Of a DNA stretch of 64,000 nt, positions 53,469-63,367 are shown piece after piece. Position 1 is the first letter of the stretch. The number at the start of each line of letters is the position of its first letter. A program made the position numbers and the translations under genes. Origin of the DNA: Sinorhizobium alkalisoli (GTDB taxonomy: Bacteria > Pseudomonadota > Alphaproteobacteria > Rhizobiales > Rhizobiaceae); contig NZ_CP034911.1 in assembly GCF_008932245.1 (NCBI RefSeq), forward strand, positions 372,001-436,000. The letters run 5' to 3'. Under the pieces are notes generated by a model. That model did no database searches and was not told the DNA's origin. It worked only from the letters and a program-made list of their open reading frames with translations.

Positions 53469-54043
53469 TATTCTTCTTCTCCACCGCCGACCCGGTTCTT
53501 TGGATGAGTTTTCAGAGGAGCGCGCCGCTTCAAAAGTTCGTAGACGGGATCATTCGGGTGCGGTGCCCCAATCGGCTGGCGAGGACCGAACAGCTCAGCT
53601 TCCGTGGACGTCGGGGGCCTCTGCTCTTCGACCCAATCATAGACTACGGTGCGTTCGAAGATGCGCCACTCCCCTTCCCTTTTCTGAAACAAATCACAGT
53701 ATCGTCCGCACAGGAGCATCTGCCTCATCTCGCCTGCCTCGTCGGGTCTGCGCTGCAGCGCGATGAAATAGCTTTCTACCGCGGCCTCTGCCGGGCCCAG
53801 GAACTCGACCATTATGTTTGCAAGCTGGTGGATGTTGCGCGGCTGGGTTTTGAAGACACTAAGCGCAAGCTGAATGAACCCCCGGGCAGAGCCGGAGTAA
53901 CTTCCGTGATTGTCAGTTGCATCGGGCCAATAACAGCTGCGCAAAGCGGCCTCGTCTGCCCGGTCGATCCCTCGACAGTAACGATGGAGACAGTCGCGGA
54001 TTGCGTCCCGGTCGAAGAGTTGGGTTATGGTTGCTTGATGCAT
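53468..54043 (-). CDS. SnoaL/NTF2-like protein
   Basis: 191 residues. It has the NTF2-fold pattern of ring-hydroxylating-dioxygenase beta or polyketide-cyclase-like proteins: [40 protein letters not shown] and [20 protein letters not shown]. The C-terminal 40 residues are Pro-rich and charged. Members act as small cyclases, dehydratases or isomerases, or as subunits. First gene of a minus-strand unit with the double SDR and the luciferase-like enzyme; a NifA/sigma-54 region lies about 335 bases upstream. The long leader carries no gene I recognise. Confidence 0.82.
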   Translation of the reverse strand: MHQATITQLFDRDAIRDCLHRYCRGIDRADEAALRSCYWPDATDNHGSYSGSARGFIQLALSVFKTQPRNIHQLANIMVEFLGPAEAAVESYFIALQRRPDEAGEMRQMLLCGRYCDLFQKREGEWRIFERTVVYDWVEEQRPPTSTEAELFGPRQPIGAPHPNDPVYELLKRRAPLKTHPKNRVGGGEEE

Positions 54044-54376
54044 CGGCTCAATAGAGGTTCTGAAAATTCTATGAAGCGTGTCCGCAGGACCACGCGTTAC
54101 CGGCGAAGATACGCGGTTTCCGGCGCGAAGCTCATCGCTGCCCCGCCTGGACCGGACAACGGAGTTTTCGAGATTTCCCCAAAAGGGCCGGCCTTTCTGC
54201 GGTCTTCATCACCTCGTTCTTCCCTTTCGCTTACGACGGTCTAAGCTTCCACGTTGACGCGTCACGAGAACTCAACCGAATGTGCGGTAATGGTTCCTGA
54301 AACCGCGGCCACTCGAACCTGAGATCCGTGGTAGTGTGCTCACTAGCAACTTGGCGCCGCCGCTCAATGGAACACG

Positions 54377-54393
54377 TTCAAAGTTCATGCCAA
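54377..54393 (-). promoter_or_regulatory. Sigma-54-like promoter of the SnoaL-SDR-luciferase unit
   Basis: Minus-strand TTGGCATGAACTTTGAA: GG, ten bases, GA. The surrounding block resembles that in front of the nifH relic (both have CTCAATGGAA nearby and GCCTGTGTCG at the NifA site). Confidence 0.6.
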
Positions 54394-54480
54394 TCTGGCT
54401 GACCACCCAAAGAATGCATTTATGGTTTCTTTTTCAGCTACTTAGCCGCGATATACGAGAAATGGGCTCAAACAAGCCTG

Positions 54481-54496
54481 TGTCGTCAGGCCGACA
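54481..54496. promoter_or_regulatory. NifA upstream activator sequence
   Basis: TGTCGTCAGGCCGACA, a perfect TGT-N10-ACA, about 90 bp upstream of the -24 element at 54391. Confidence 0.75.
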
Positions 54497-54602
54497 AAGG
54501 CGACAGTCGTCTTAACGCCCTTAAAGCCGCTGCTTGTTGAGAAGGTCGTTGAGCGGCTGGGCGTTTTGAGCCGTGCGCGTCTGCGTACAGGCCGGATCCC
54601 GA

Positions 54603-55841
54603 TCAGGTCCAAGTCAGAATAAGATCCCTGATCCCGAATACATGACCGCCATGGGTAATCGGCGCCGTACCTTCTTTGATGCGGAAAGTCGGGATGCGCG
54701 CCAACCATTCGCGTAGGCCAACGACGATTTCTCGCCGTGCAAGGTGCGCTCCGATGCAAAGGTGTGGACCATAGCCAAAAGCGGTGTGGTGGTTCCCCCG
54801 TCGTGCCAGATCGATAGTCTCAGGGCACTCGAATTCCGATGGATCACGATTGGCAAACATAGTGGCGCAGGAAACATAATCACCCTTACGGATCGGCACG
54901 CCTTCGAACACGATATCCCTCGCGGCCACGCGGATCATCTGAACGGTTGAATAGGCGCGCAGCAATTCTTCAACGGCGAGCATGACCCGATCCGGTTCGT
55001 TCCGCAACAACTCCTGGTCCTTTGGATTGCGTGCGAGATAGGCCATGTCAAAGCCTATGGCAGCCGCGACCGTGTCGAGTCCCGCGACCAAGAAAAGCAC
55101 ACCGATGCCACGGACTTCCTCTTCTGTTAAGGAGCGGCCATCAATCTCCGCCTGCACGACAAAAGTCATGAAATCGAAAGCTGGTGTCCTGCGGCGCCTG
55201 TCTGCAAGTTCGTCAATGAAGCCCACGATAGACCGGGCTGCTGCCGTTCGCTTGTCTGCGTTACCGTGGAGTAAATCGCTTACCCAGCCAACAAATACTT
55301 CGGATCGCCTCTGCGAAAGCCCCAGAAAGCTAAGGAAGACGCTGACCGTGAAGGGCAAGGCAAAATCCCTCATGACGTCACAGCTGGTTCTCTCTCTCGC
55401 TATGCGGTCGATCAGCGCGCGCGCTCTCTCGCGGATAGTCGGCTCGAGTGCAATCACCCGCTTGGATGAGAACAGAGGATCTAGCAGTGCACGAAACACA
55501 CCATGGGTCGGTGGATCCAGTTCGAGCGGGATGACCGGCCAATGTTCGCCCAGTGCGGAGGCGAAGATGCTACGATGGCTGGAAAAGGTCCTTGTATCCT
55601 GCAGCACCCGGCGCTGGTCTCTCGCGCGTGTTATGACCCAGGTACCTCGCCCATCACGCGTGTTGGACGGAGAGTAAAAGATCGGTGGGCCCTCATGAAC
55701 ACAGGCCACGGCAGCGTGCGGATCGCCGTTAGGCGTCGGAGCCATGCCAGGTGAACTGAAAAGACTGAAGTCCCGCACCAGTTCGCGCGGTACATGATCT
55801 GGAATGGTGTTGGTCTTCACGCGCTTTGTCCCTTCTGTCAA
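54603..55841 (-). CDS. Cytochrome P450
   Basis: 412 residues, normal for a soluble bacterial P450. I-helix LFLVAGLDTVAAAIGFDMAY (AGxDT oxygen-activation motif), K-helix VEELLRAYS (ExxR), and the haem loop FGYGPHLCIGAHLARREI with the axial Cys. It needs a ferredoxin and reductase supplied elsewhere. It lies upstream of the SnoaL-SDR-luciferase unit on the same strand but is separated from it by the NifA region. NGR234 y4vG is the likely counterpart (recollection). No promoter was recognised in front. Substrate unknown. Confidence 0.94.
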   Translation of the reverse strand: MTEGTKRVKTNTIPDHVPRELVRDFSLFSSPGMAPTPNGDPHAAVACVHEGPPIFYSPSNTRDGRGTWVITRARDQRRVLQDTRTFSSHRSIFASALGEHWPVIPLELDPPTHGVFRALLDPLFSSKRVIALEPTIRERARALIDRIARERTSCDVMRDFALPFTVSVFLSFLGLSQRRSEVFVGWVSDLLHGNADKRTAAARSIVGFIDELADRRRRTPAFDFMTFVVQAEIDGRSLTEEEVRGIGVLFLVAGLDTVAAAIGFDMAYLARNPKDQELLRNEPDRVMLAVEELLRAYSTVQMIRVAARDIVFEGVPIRKGDYVSCATMFANRDPSEFECPETIDLARRGNHHTAFGYGPHLCIGAHLARREIVVGLREWLARIPTFRIKEGTAPITHGGHVFGIRDLILTWT

Positions 55842-56064
55842 TCACTCATCAACTGCGTGGGCCGTCGAGGATCTGAGCGGAACCGATCGGGAGAATTCCG
55901 TCAGAAATCGCTCTTTGTCCCTTGGGCGACGATCAAGAATGCGGGAATGTTGGGGTAAATACCTGCTGCACAGACAAGCAGCCCGTGGTCGCGCCGCAAG
56001 AAAGTGGGCGCGATCTGCGAAATAAGTCGCGCAAAAAAGCATTTATCGTCCGGCCTCAGGGGCA

Positions 56065-57393
56065 TTACTCCGCTGGCTTGACAACCGCCGGCATGGTCTG
56101 GACCGGCGCCTTGCCTGCAAGGGCGGCTGCAAGATGCGCCCCGGCAAGCTCGCCTTCCCATTTCGCCACTACCACGGTCGCGACCGCATTGCCGATCAAG
56201 TTGGTTAGCGCCCGGCATTCCGACATGAAGCGGTCGATGCCGAGGATCAGCGCCATGCCGGCGATCGGTACGGATGGAACGACCGACAGAGTGGCAGCAA
56301 GCGTGATGAAGCCGGCGCCGGTGATGCCGGCCGCCCCCTTCGAGCTCAGCATGGCGACGAGCAGGAGCAGGATCTGGTCGCCGTAGGAGAGTGGCGTATC
56401 GGTCGCTTGTGCGATGAAGAGCGCCGCAAGCGTCATGTAGATGTTGGTGCCGTCGAGGTTGAAGGAATAGCCGGTCGGGATGACGAGGCCGACGACGGAG
56501 CGCTTGCAGCCCGCCTTCTCCATCTTGTTCATCAGGCCCGGAAGTGCCGCCTCGGAAGACGACGTGCCAAGGACGAGCAGCAGCTCTTCCTTGATATAGC
56601 GGATGAGCGAGACGATCGAGAAGCCGTTGTAGCGGGCGACCGCGCCGAGCACGACGAAGATGAACAGGAACGAGGTCAGATAGAATGTGCCGATCAGCAT
56701 GGCGAGGTTGGCAATCGAGGCGAGGCCGTACTTGCCGATGGTGAAGGCCATGGCGCCGAAGGCACCGATCGGCGCGGCCTTCATCAGGATCGCCACCAGC
56801 CGGAAGATCGGCAGCATCAGCGCCTGCAGGAAATCGACGACCGGCTCGGCCTTCTTGCCGACCATCGCCAGCGAAATGCCGAAGAGCACCGAGATGAAGA
56901 GCACCTGCAGGATGTCGCCCTCGGCGAAGGCACCGACGAGCGTCGTCGGAATGACGTTCATGAGGAAGCCGGTGATCGACTGCTCATGCGCCTTTTCCGC
57001 ATAGCCGGTGACCGCCTTGGCGTCGAGCGAGGCCGGGTCGATATGCATACCCGCGCCCGGCTGCACCACATTCGCGACCACCAGGCCGATGGCGAGCGCG
57101 AGAGTGGAGAAGGTTAGAAAGTAGAGCATTGTCTTGCCGGCGACACGGCCGACCTTCGCGAGATCGGTCATGCCGGCAATGCCGGTTGCCACGGTCAGAA
57201 AGATGACCGGCGCGATGATCATCTTGACGAGCTTGATGAAGGCGTCGCCGAGCGGTTTGAGCTCAGTGCCGATATTCGGATAGAAATGCCCGAGCAGGAT
57301 GCCTGCGGCGATCGCTGCCAGCACCTGGACATAGAGATGGCGATAAAGGGGTGTCTTGCTGCGGACCTCCGCGTAATGTTCTGCGATCGACAT
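56065..57393 (-). CDS. dctA: C4-dicarboxylate transporter DctA
   Basis: 442 residues from ATG 57393 (GGAGG upstream). A secondary transporter of the DAACS family taking up succinate, malate and fumarate, the carbon source of bacteroids. It has about eight hydrophobic segments plus hairpin motifs: [20 protein letters not shown] (serine-rich HP1) and [20 protein letters not shown] (transmembrane segment 7), and [20 protein letters not shown] (HP2). 104 bases after nifQ copy 2 and probably co-transcribed with it under NifA, unlike chromosomal dctA that is controlled by DctBD. Confidence 0.95.
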   Translation of the reverse strand: MSIAEHYAEVRSKTPLYRHLYVQVLAAIAAGILLGHFYPNIGTELKPLGDAFIKLVKMIIAPVIFLTVATGIAGMTDLAKVGRVAGKTMLYFLTFSTLALAIGLVVANVVQPGAGMHIDPASLDAKAVTGYAEKAHEQSITGFLMNVIPTTLVGAFAEGDILQVLFISVLFGISLAMVGKKAEPVVDFLQALMLPIFRLVAILMKAAPIGAFGAMAFTIGKYGLASIANLAMLIGTFYLTSFLFIFVVLGAVARYNGFSIVSLIRYIKEELLLVLGTSSSEAALPGLMNKMEKAGCKRSVVGLVIPTGYSFNLDGTNIYMTLAALFIAQATDTPLSYGDQILLLLVAMLSSKGAAGITGAGFITLAATLSVVPSVPIAGMALILGIDRFMSECRALTNLIGNAVATVVVAKWEGELAGAHLAAALAGKAPVQTMPAVVKPAE

Positions 57394-57497
57394 GATAGCC
57401 TCCACGGGTGCATGCATGTGCCGTAAACCGGGCACGCTGAATCGGCGAAGCGCAGCGGCCCACAGCCGGCGTCGGCGATGCCTACCTTTGACTCCTA

Positions 57498-58166
57498 CTA
57501 GGGCTCCACGCGAATACTTTCCCCTTCCTCAGGGGCAAAGCAGCTCGCCATTTCCTTGCATTCTTGGCAAGCGGCCGCCGTGCACAGCGAAAATCCCTCA
57601 GCCTCGCAGAGCTTGCGGTAAAAGTACCTCTTCCACCTCATGTTGTCGGTATTGCCGGCTGCAAGCCTTGGGAAATGGGTTGAGATCAAACGGCTGAGTT
57701 CGACCCGATCGAAAAGGCCGAGCTCCCTCCAGAGATGGTCGTGGCGTAAAGCACGGCGGGCTATGATCTTGGCGAAACGTACGCTCGCTGAATCGCCCGG
57801 TCGAGCATGCGCGAGCAGCAGACCGCGCAGGAGCTCCTCCTCCATGCCGGGCTCCGCATCGTTGACATCTTCCAGGCAGAAAGCGTGAATCGTTGGTGCG
57901 GGAAAACTGCGGTTCACGATGTCTCGAAGCTCGACTTGCGAAAGGCCCGTTGCCTCTGTCGCAGTTGCCTCGCCGGCATCGATCTCCTCAAGCGCACGCG
58001 AAAGGACACAAGCAAGCACGTACTGATCGAAATCCATTTTAAGATCTACGGACGGCCAGGTTCCGGGGCCCAGAAGTTCGGACAATTGTCGCGGCCGATC
58101 GGAGATTCCGGCTCCAAGGACTGTTCTCCCTTTCGACAAAGCGCGGACTTGAGCTAGATTTGACAC
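57498..58166 (-). CDS. nifQ: NifQ, molybdenum donor for FeMo-cofactor synthesis (second copy)
   Basis: 222 residues from GTG 58166, preceded by GGAAGAAAC; the open frame to 58316 would include the promoter. The C-terminal C-x4-C-x2-C-x5-C motif is intact ([15 protein letters not shown]), and [20 protein letters not shown] and [20 protein letters not shown] match copy 1. It has a complete NifA control region and is followed by dctA. Confidence 0.94.
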   Translation of the reverse strand: MSNLAQVRALSKGRTVLGAGISDRPRQLSELLGPGTWPSVDLKMDFDQYVLACVLSRALEEIDAGEATATEATGLSQVELRDIVNRSFPAPTIHAFCLEDVNDAEPGMEEELLRGLLLAHARPGDSASVRFAKIIARRALRHDHLWRELGLFDRVELSRLISTHFPRLAAGNTDNMRWKRYFYRKLCEAEGFSLCTAAACQECKEMASCFAPEEGESIRVEP

Positions 58167-58254
58167 GTTTCTTCCTTCCCTCTTCGTTCCACCACACCGA
58201 GCGCCCGCGGGTGCTTGCCGCAAGGCAATTCTGGCCGCGTCGTGTCGGGGACGG

Positions 58255-58271
58255 TTCAAGTCTCGTGCCAA
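58255..58271 (-). promoter_or_regulatory. Sigma-54-like promoter of nifQ copy 2 and dctA
   Basis: Minus-strand TTGGCACGAGACTTGAA: a perfect -24 half; the -12 half is TTGA. About 90 bases before the GTG start. Confidence 0.7.
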
Positions 58272-58359
58272 TCGAATCTGCCGAGCCGAAGAGGTAACTT
58301 TGTGGTTGCTATTCAAGGACTAAACGAAAGTCTGGCAGGAGCTCGGGGGGATGCGGCCG

Positions 58360-58375
58360 TGTCAGGAGGACGACA
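58360..58375. promoter_or_regulatory. NifA upstream activator sequence of nifQ copy 2
   Basis: TGTCAGGAGGACGACA, a perfect TGT-N10-ACA, about 91 bp upstream of the -24 element at 58269. It lies 245 bp from the peroxiredoxin promoter on the other strand and could serve both. Confidence 0.75.
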
Positions 58376-58619
58376 AGGATAACATGAGATGTCGGTTCTC
58401 TGCCAAGAGTAGCGGCCGGATACTCAACAGGAAACGCGGAACCGTGACGCGGCAAATCGGCCTCGCAGGCGATAGTACGCGCCAGCAGCTGCCGGCCCAT
58501 CACGCCGACGGGCTGAGCCTCGAAAGGCGCCTGCTGGAGTTTGTGGCCAAAGCCGATACGCGCACACCAACATGGCCATGCGCGCCACAAAGCAGTGCTG
58601 CTACAGTTTGGATGTCAAG

Positions 58620-58635
58620 TGGCACGGCGCTTGCT
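58620..58635 (+). promoter_or_regulatory. Sigma-54 (-24/-12) promoter of the peroxiredoxin gene
   Basis: TGGCACGGCGCTTGCT, an exact match to TGGCACG-N4-TTGCT. No NifA site within 150 bp upstream was seen; the nearest is at 58360. Confidence 0.8.
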
Positions 58636-58722
58636 GTTTGCTCGCCGGTAGCCGCCAAGCTGCCAATCACGGAATGCGCCGGTTCTTTTCCGAAGGATGC
58701 TGATGCCAATGAAAAAGGAGAA

Positions 58723-59268
58723 ATGCTGATGCCCATGAAAAAAAGAATTCCCTTCGTTGCCTTTCATACGCGCGTTCGCGACGAGACCGTGAAGGGGCCA
58801 AATCCCTACCGGTGGGAAGTCAGAACAACCGAGGATTACTTCAGCGGCAAGCGCGTCGTTCTGTTTTCGCTTCCCGGTGCGTTCACCCCGACTTGCTCAA
58901 CTCGGCAATTGCCCGATTTCGAGAAGCTATATGACGAGTTCCGGGATGCGGGGATTGAGTCGGTCTACTGCCTATCAGTCAATGATGCCTTTGCCATGAA
59001 TGCGTGGGGTAAGGCCTTGGGCGTAGAAAAGGTCAATCTCATTCCGGATGGTTCCGGCGAATTCACTCGCAAAATGGGTATGCTGGTCGCAAAGGACAAT
59101 GTTGGCTTCGGGATGCGCTCTTGGCGCTACGCTGCCGTGGTCAATGATGGCGTGGTGGAGAAATGGTTTGAAGAGGAAGGTCTCTCTGACAACTGCGAGT
59201 CCGATCCCTATGAGGTCTCTTCTCCGCAGAACATTCTTGAAACCTTGAGGACCGCTCCCGCCTCTTGA
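58723..59268 (+). CDS. Peroxiredoxin (Prx5/AhpE-like) of the nif region
   Basis: 181 residues from ATG 58723 with AAAGGAG six bases upstream. A thiol peroxidase: VVLFSLPGAFTPTCSTRQLP carries the PxxxT-x2-C active site with the peroxidatic Cys, followed by YDEFRDAGIESVYCLSVNDA and an arginine in MRSWRYAAVV. It probably removes peroxide in microaerobic bacteroids. The perfect sigma-54 promoter ties it to nitrogen fixation. The NGR234 counterpart is y4vD by recollection. Confidence 0.93.
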   Translation: MLMPMKKRIPFVAFHTRVRDETVKGPNPYRWEVRTTEDYFSGKRVVLFSLPGAFTPTCSTRQLPDFEKLYDEFRDAGIESVYCLSVNDAFAMNAWGKALGVEKVNLIPDGSGEFTRKMGMLVAKDNVGFGMRSWRYAAVVNDGVVEKWFEEEGLSDNCESDPYEVSSPQNILETLRTAPAS

Positions 59269-60102
59269 GCGGTCCCCAACAGGTGTCGCCGGATTGTAGT
59301 CTAGAGCCGTCGGCTCCTTGTGGCGCTGAATAGCGATCTCGCCTCTCCAGCAGATTGTCTTGCCCCATCGTTGCAGAGGCAAGAAGACACGATCCGAATG
59401 CGGCCGCTCGAAAGGCCCACCGCCACGCCGAGCGGAGCCGGTTAACGAGACCTTTTTTCACAGAAGACATAAGAGACAAGGAAATTGCACCCGCTACTTT
59501 GATCGACTGGTTCGGCGAACTCTGAGCAATAAACATGCCAACGGGAGCAACATTCTCCCGTTGAATTGTCTGGGTAATCCGCCCGCGAGCATCTCGCATT
59601 CCTTATCTATCGTTGACGAAAGCGTTTCGCATGAACAGGAAGAGGCTGGCAGCACCACAGTGTGCCAGCGCCCGCTGTATGCCGTTTGGCTCACCGCCAT
59701 CATGTGAATGACAACGATTTCGCTTGCTAAAAGAAAACCGCGGTGGAACCGCCCATGGTGTGCGATTGCGTGCTTTGACTCATTGACTTGCTGCCGGACA
59801 GAACACACCAGCGTGACCCGGCGGATCCGACCTGGGCGGTTCGGCTGACCGCATCATTTGTCGGCCCAAAGGTCGACTGTCGCTCGATAGCTAGTCCGAA
59901 ACCACAATGACACTCCCATGAACTGGCCCGGGAGATAAGTTGGAGAAACGCCGGAGTCGCGCCACTTGGGCAGGAGCAAGCCCGAGCCGACTGCCACCGT
60001 GTTGCCGATGAATAAAAGAGAGAATAACCTCCTTTGCCTAGCCCCGGCAAAACCTCACACGAGCTCGGTGTGATCAACTCGGCAATGTCGGAATTTCGAC
60101 GG
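59269..60102. other. 0.8-kb region without a recognised gene
   Basis: Between the peroxiredoxin and the iscA control region. Several short frames, none with a family or good start. No further nif control sites seen. Confidence 0.35.
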
Positions 60103-60118
60103 TGTCACATATGCGACA
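60103..60118. promoter_or_regulatory. NifA upstream activator sequence of iscA-nifS
   Basis: TGTCACATATGCGACA, a perfect TGT-N10-ACA, only about 45 bp upstream of the -24 element, closer than usual. Confidence 0.7.
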
Positions 60119-60161
60119 CCTCTGTGTTTGGATGGGGTGTTGTTTTCGAACGATTTTTCTG

Positions 60162-60179
60162 TTGGCACGCCAAATGCAT
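60162..60179 (+). promoter_or_regulatory. Sigma-54 (-24/-12) promoter of iscA-nifS
   Basis: TTGGCACGCCAAATGCAT: GG, ten bases, GC, with a perfect -24 half. Transcription would begin near 60190, 30 bases before the ATG. Confidence 0.75.
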
Positions 60180-60220
60180 CGCTTTTCGCAAGCGCAACTC
60201 GGAACCGGGGGGAACGGTCC

Positions 60221-60541
60221 ATGATAACGCTCACCGACAGTGCCATTGCCGCAGTAAAATTTGCGCTTTCAAAGGCTCCCGAGCCGGCGACTGGATTACG
60301 CATCAAAGTGCAAGCGGGCGGATGCTCTGGTTTCAAATACCACCTGGGTTTGGAAAGCGAGCCACGCAACGGCGATGCTGTCATTGAGGCGGGAGGGGTT
60401 AAAGTATTCGTAGACTCAGACTCTCAACCTCACGTCGGCGGCATGACAGTCGATTTCACAACGGATGTGAATTCACCCGGATTCATCTTCGACAATCCCA
60501 ACGCGAGCGAGAACTGCGCCTGCGGGAAGTCCTTTAGCTGA
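60221..60541 (+). CDS. IscA/HesB-type iron-sulfur carrier of the nif cluster
   Basis: 106 residues from ATG 60221 (run of G upstream). An A-type carrier with the three conserved cysteines: GLRIKVQAGGCSGFKYHLGL and the C-terminal ENCACGKSFS (C-x-C). It receives Fe-S clusters made with sulfur from NifS and passes them to nif apoproteins. First gene before nifS; NGR234 y4vC by recollection. Confidence 0.94.
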   Translation: MITLTDSAIAAVKFALSKAPEPATGLRIKVQAGGCSGFKYHLGLESEPRNGDAVIEAGGVKVFVDSDSQPHVGGMTVDFTTDVNSPGFIFDNPNASENCACGKSFS

Positions 60542-60654
60542 CCGGGCAGAAGGAGAATACGAGATCATCATGAAAAAGGATCAAGAATGCCGCATCAGTA
60601 CTGGTGTCCCAGCGTGCTCCTGGCGTCACTTAAGTAGGCGGAGGGCCATCCTGG

Positions 60655-61854
60655 ATGTCGATCTACCTCGATAACAACGCAACGACACGCGTCGATTCCG
60701 AAGTTCTCCAGGCAATGCTGCCGTTCTTTGCGGACCAGTTTGGCAACCCCTCGTCGATGCACGACATTGGCGCTGCTGCCGGCGCAGCGATGAAGACGGC
60801 GCGCCAGCAATTGCAAGCGCTGATCGGTGCCAAGTTCGATCATGAGATCATCTTTACGTCGGGCGGGACCGAAAGCAACAATACGGCGATTCTTTCAGCA
60901 CTGGACGTGATGCCCGAGCGATCAGAAATCGTCACTTCAGCGGTTGAACACCCGGCGGTTCTAACGCTCTGTGGTCACCTTGAAAAAACAAGAGGAATCA
61001 AGGTGCATCGGATCCCGGTCGATCAACATGGCCGACTCGACCTCGACGCCTATCGGGCCGCCCTCACCCATCGTGTGGCAATCGTCTCAATTATGTGGGC
61101 GAACAACGAGACCGGGACGATCTTCCCCGTGGCCAGGCTTTCTGAGATGGCCAAGAATGTCGGCGCAATTTTCCACACTGACGCAGTGCCGGCGATCGGT
61201 AAGCTTCCGGTGGACCTGAAATCGACCGCAATCGACATGCTGTCGCTCTCCGGTCACAAGTTCCATGGGCCGAAAGGCGTCGGCGCACTCTACATAAAGA
61301 GCGGCGTGCCCTTTCATGCACTTATCATGGGTGGGCACCAGCAGCGCAACCGACGCGCGGGCACAGAGAACACGCCCGGGATTGTAGGTTTGGGCAAGGC
61401 AGCCGAACTTGCCTTGTGGCGCATGGACGAGGAAATCACATGGGTGAAATCGCTTCGCGATCGTTTGGAGGAAGGACTTCTCAAACGCATTCCCAAGACC
61501 TTCGTCACCGGCGATCCGCTCGCGCGGTTACCTAACACGACAAATGTGGTCTTCGAGGGCATCGGCAGTGAAGCCGTTCAGTTTCTGCTCAATCGCCACG
61601 GCATCGCCTGCGCGTCTGGCTCCGCCTGCAGCTCTGGCTCCTCGCGGCAGAGCCATGTTCTCGAGGCGATGAACCCCGACGCTGCGGCACTCGGCGCGGT
61701 TCGCTTCTCCTTTTCACACTTCAGCCGCGAGGAGGATGTCGATCAGGTACTCGAGGTGATACCTGGAATTGTGATGAAACTTCGCGGTTCGTTTCCATTC
61801 TCTGCGGGAGGTGAAAGGCGAAGGATAGACAACTCCGCGGCCGCAGCACGCTGA
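60655..61854 (+). CDS. nifS: Cysteine desulfurase NifS
   Basis: 399 residues. A PLP-dependent enzyme that removes sulfur from cysteine for nitrogenase clusters. MSIYLDNNATTRVDSEVLQA at the start, TSGGTESNNTAILSAL, AVEHPAVL, the PLP-lysine in SLSGHKFHGPKGVGALYI (about 205) and the active-site Cys loop IACASGSACSSGSSRQSHVL (about 320-335). 113 bases after iscA. Confidence 0.97.
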   Translation: MSIYLDNNATTRVDSEVLQAMLPFFADQFGNPSSMHDIGAAAGAAMKTARQQLQALIGAKFDHEIIFTSGGTESNNTAILSALDVMPERSEIVTSAVEHPAVLTLCGHLEKTRGIKVHRIPVDQHGRLDLDAYRAALTHRVAIVSIMWANNETGTIFPVARLSEMAKNVGAIFHTDAVPAIGKLPVDLKSTAIDMLSLSGHKFHGPKGVGALYIKSGVPFHALIMGGHQQRNRRAGTENTPGIVGLGKAAELALWRMDEEITWVKSLRDRLEEGLLKRIPKTFVTGDPLARLPNTTNVVFEGIGSEAVQFLLNRHGIACASGSACSSGSSRQSHVLEAMNPDAAALGAVRFSFSHFSREEDVDQVLEVIPGIVMKLRGSFPFSAGGERRRIDNSAAAAR

Positions 61855-61954
61855 TCATTTTACGGGAACGGCTTGAAAGGTCCGCTGCCGGGTCGGCTTC
61901 AGCGTCTAGCTGCAACTGGAACCAGACAACTAATCCCACCTATAGGAGAATGCA

Positions 61955-62317
61955 ATGACTTGTGATGGCGAGGCCGTTTCGAGCGACGCAATTTTCGCGC
62001 GGCTAAAGAACTTGTCGACTGCCGAGGAATTCTTTGAGGCCCTTGACGTTTCGTTTGAGCCGAAGGTGCTCGACGTCTCACGGCTCCACATCATGAAACG
62101 CATGGGACAGTACCTGGCTGAGGAGAACTTTTCCGACCACCGCGCCCGTGCGCGCGACGCGCTGGAACGCGCCTACGCGGATTTTGCGGCTTCTTCGCCA
62201 CTTTCACATCGGGTGTTCAGGGTGCTTGAGCAACGCGACCCGACTAAAACTGCCGCGCCAGGGCAGACGTTTGTACCGTTGGAAACCGTGCTGGAGTCTT
62301 TCGGAAGCGACAAGTGA
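61955..62317 (+). CDS. nifW: NifW, nitrogenase-stabilising protein
   Basis: 120 residues with ATAGGAG upstream. The NifW pattern is clear: [40 protein letters not shown], and [15 protein letters not shown] at the end. NifW helps protect or assemble the MoFe protein. 100 bases after nifS. Confidence 0.94.
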   Translation: MTCDGEAVSSDAIFARLKNLSTAEEFFEALDVSFEPKVLDVSRLHIMKRMGQYLAEENFSDHRARARDALERAYADFAASSPLSHRVFRVLEQRDPTKTAAPGQTFVPLETVLESFGSDK

Positions 62318-62337
62318 GTTCGGTTTAAGACATATGA

Positions 62338-62353
62338 CGTCCCAAATCCGACA
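62338..62353. promoter_or_regulatory. Degenerate NifA activator sequence of fixA
   Basis: CGTCCCAAATCCGACA differs from TGT-N10-ACA by one base (C for T). About 80 bp upstream of the -24 element. Confidence 0.4.
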
Positions 62354-62427
62354 AGACTGTCAGAAATCCGATCGTACAGAAACGAACAATGCTTAAATTC
62401 CAGTCGGTTACTGACAAGTCATGTGGT

Positions 62428-62443
62428 TGGCACGATTGGTGCT
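62428..62443 (+). promoter_or_regulatory. Sigma-54 (-24/-12) promoter of fixAB
   Basis: TGGCACGATTGGTGCT: a perfect -24 half and GTGCT at -12 with correct ten-base spacing. Leader to fixA about 45 bases. Confidence 0.75.
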
Positions 62444-62497
62444 CTGAAGACAGGCGAAACCTTCAGGCCCAAATGCGATCGGAGCTAAAGAGACCTC

Positions 62498-63349
62498 ATG
62501 CACATTGTAGTCTGTATCAAGCAGGTCCCGGACTCAGCGCAGATACGCGTCCATCCGGTGACAAACACGATTATGCGCCAAGGCGTGCCGACCATCATCA
62601 ACCCTTACGACCTGTTTGCTCTCGAAGAGGCCCTCAAAGTGCGCGACCTCCATGGCGGCGAAGTCACGGTGCTCACCATGGGCCCTCCCATGGCAGAGGA
62701 AGCACTGCGCAAGGCACTCACTTATGGCGCAGACCGGGCGATACTCCTAACTGACCGTCACTTTGCCGGCTCTGACACGTTGGCGACTTCCTTCGCACTT
62801 TCTCAGGCAATATCGCAGATTGGCAACAGCTTTGACACGCCGGACATCGTCTTCACAGGCAAGCAGACAATCGACGGCGACACCGCCCAGGTCGGCCCTG
62901 GAATAGCAAAGCGCCTGAACCTCGTGCAGTTGACCTATGTTGCGAAGATTACCTCCATAGATCTCAGCGCGCGCGCGATTACGGTCGAGCGCCGCTCGGA
63001 AGGCGGCACGCACGTTCTGAAAAGCGAATTGCCTTGCCTCATCACCATGCTAGAGGGCACCACTGTCATTCGCCGCGGCTCACTTGATGACGCCTTGCGC
63101 GCAGCGCGCAGCGAGATCGTCAAGTGGAACGCGGCGGAAGCCGGCATTGAAGACATCACCAAATGCGGACTGCGCGGTTCACCGACGGTCGTCAAGCGGG
63201 TCTTCGCTCCAACCCCGCGAGAACAAAAAGCGGTGCAAATCGACACTACCGAAAAGAGAGTGCACGACATAGCTAACGAGCTGGTCGCGTCCATTTTCAC
63301 TCACCAGCCGGCGCTGCAACACGAGCTCTCCTCTGCTGATAGCGCGTGA
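62498..63349 (+). CDS. fixA: FixA, electron-transfer flavoprotein beta subunit homologue
   Basis: 283 residues: MHIVVCIKQVPDSAQIRVHP, NPYDLFALEEALKVRDLHGG and TGKQTIDGDTAQVGPGIAKR, the EtfB-type AMP/FAD site. FixABCX bifurcates electrons from NADH to ferredoxin and quinone to feed nitrogenase. First of fixABCX; 18 bases before fixB. Confidence 0.97.
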   Translation: MHIVVCIKQVPDSAQIRVHPVTNTIMRQGVPTIINPYDLFALEEALKVRDLHGGEVTVLTMGPPMAEEALRKALTYGADRAILLTDRHFAGSDTLATSFALSQAISQIGNSFDTPDIVFTGKQTIDGDTAQVGPGIAKRLNLVQLTYVAKITSIDLSARAITVERRSEGGTHVLKSELPCLITMLEGTTVIRRGSLDDALRAARSEIVKWNAAEAGIEDITKCGLRGSPTVVKRVFAPTPREQKAVQIDTTEKRVHDIANELVASIFTHQPALQHELSSADSA

Positions 63350-63367
63350 CGAGATAGGAGCAGAATA

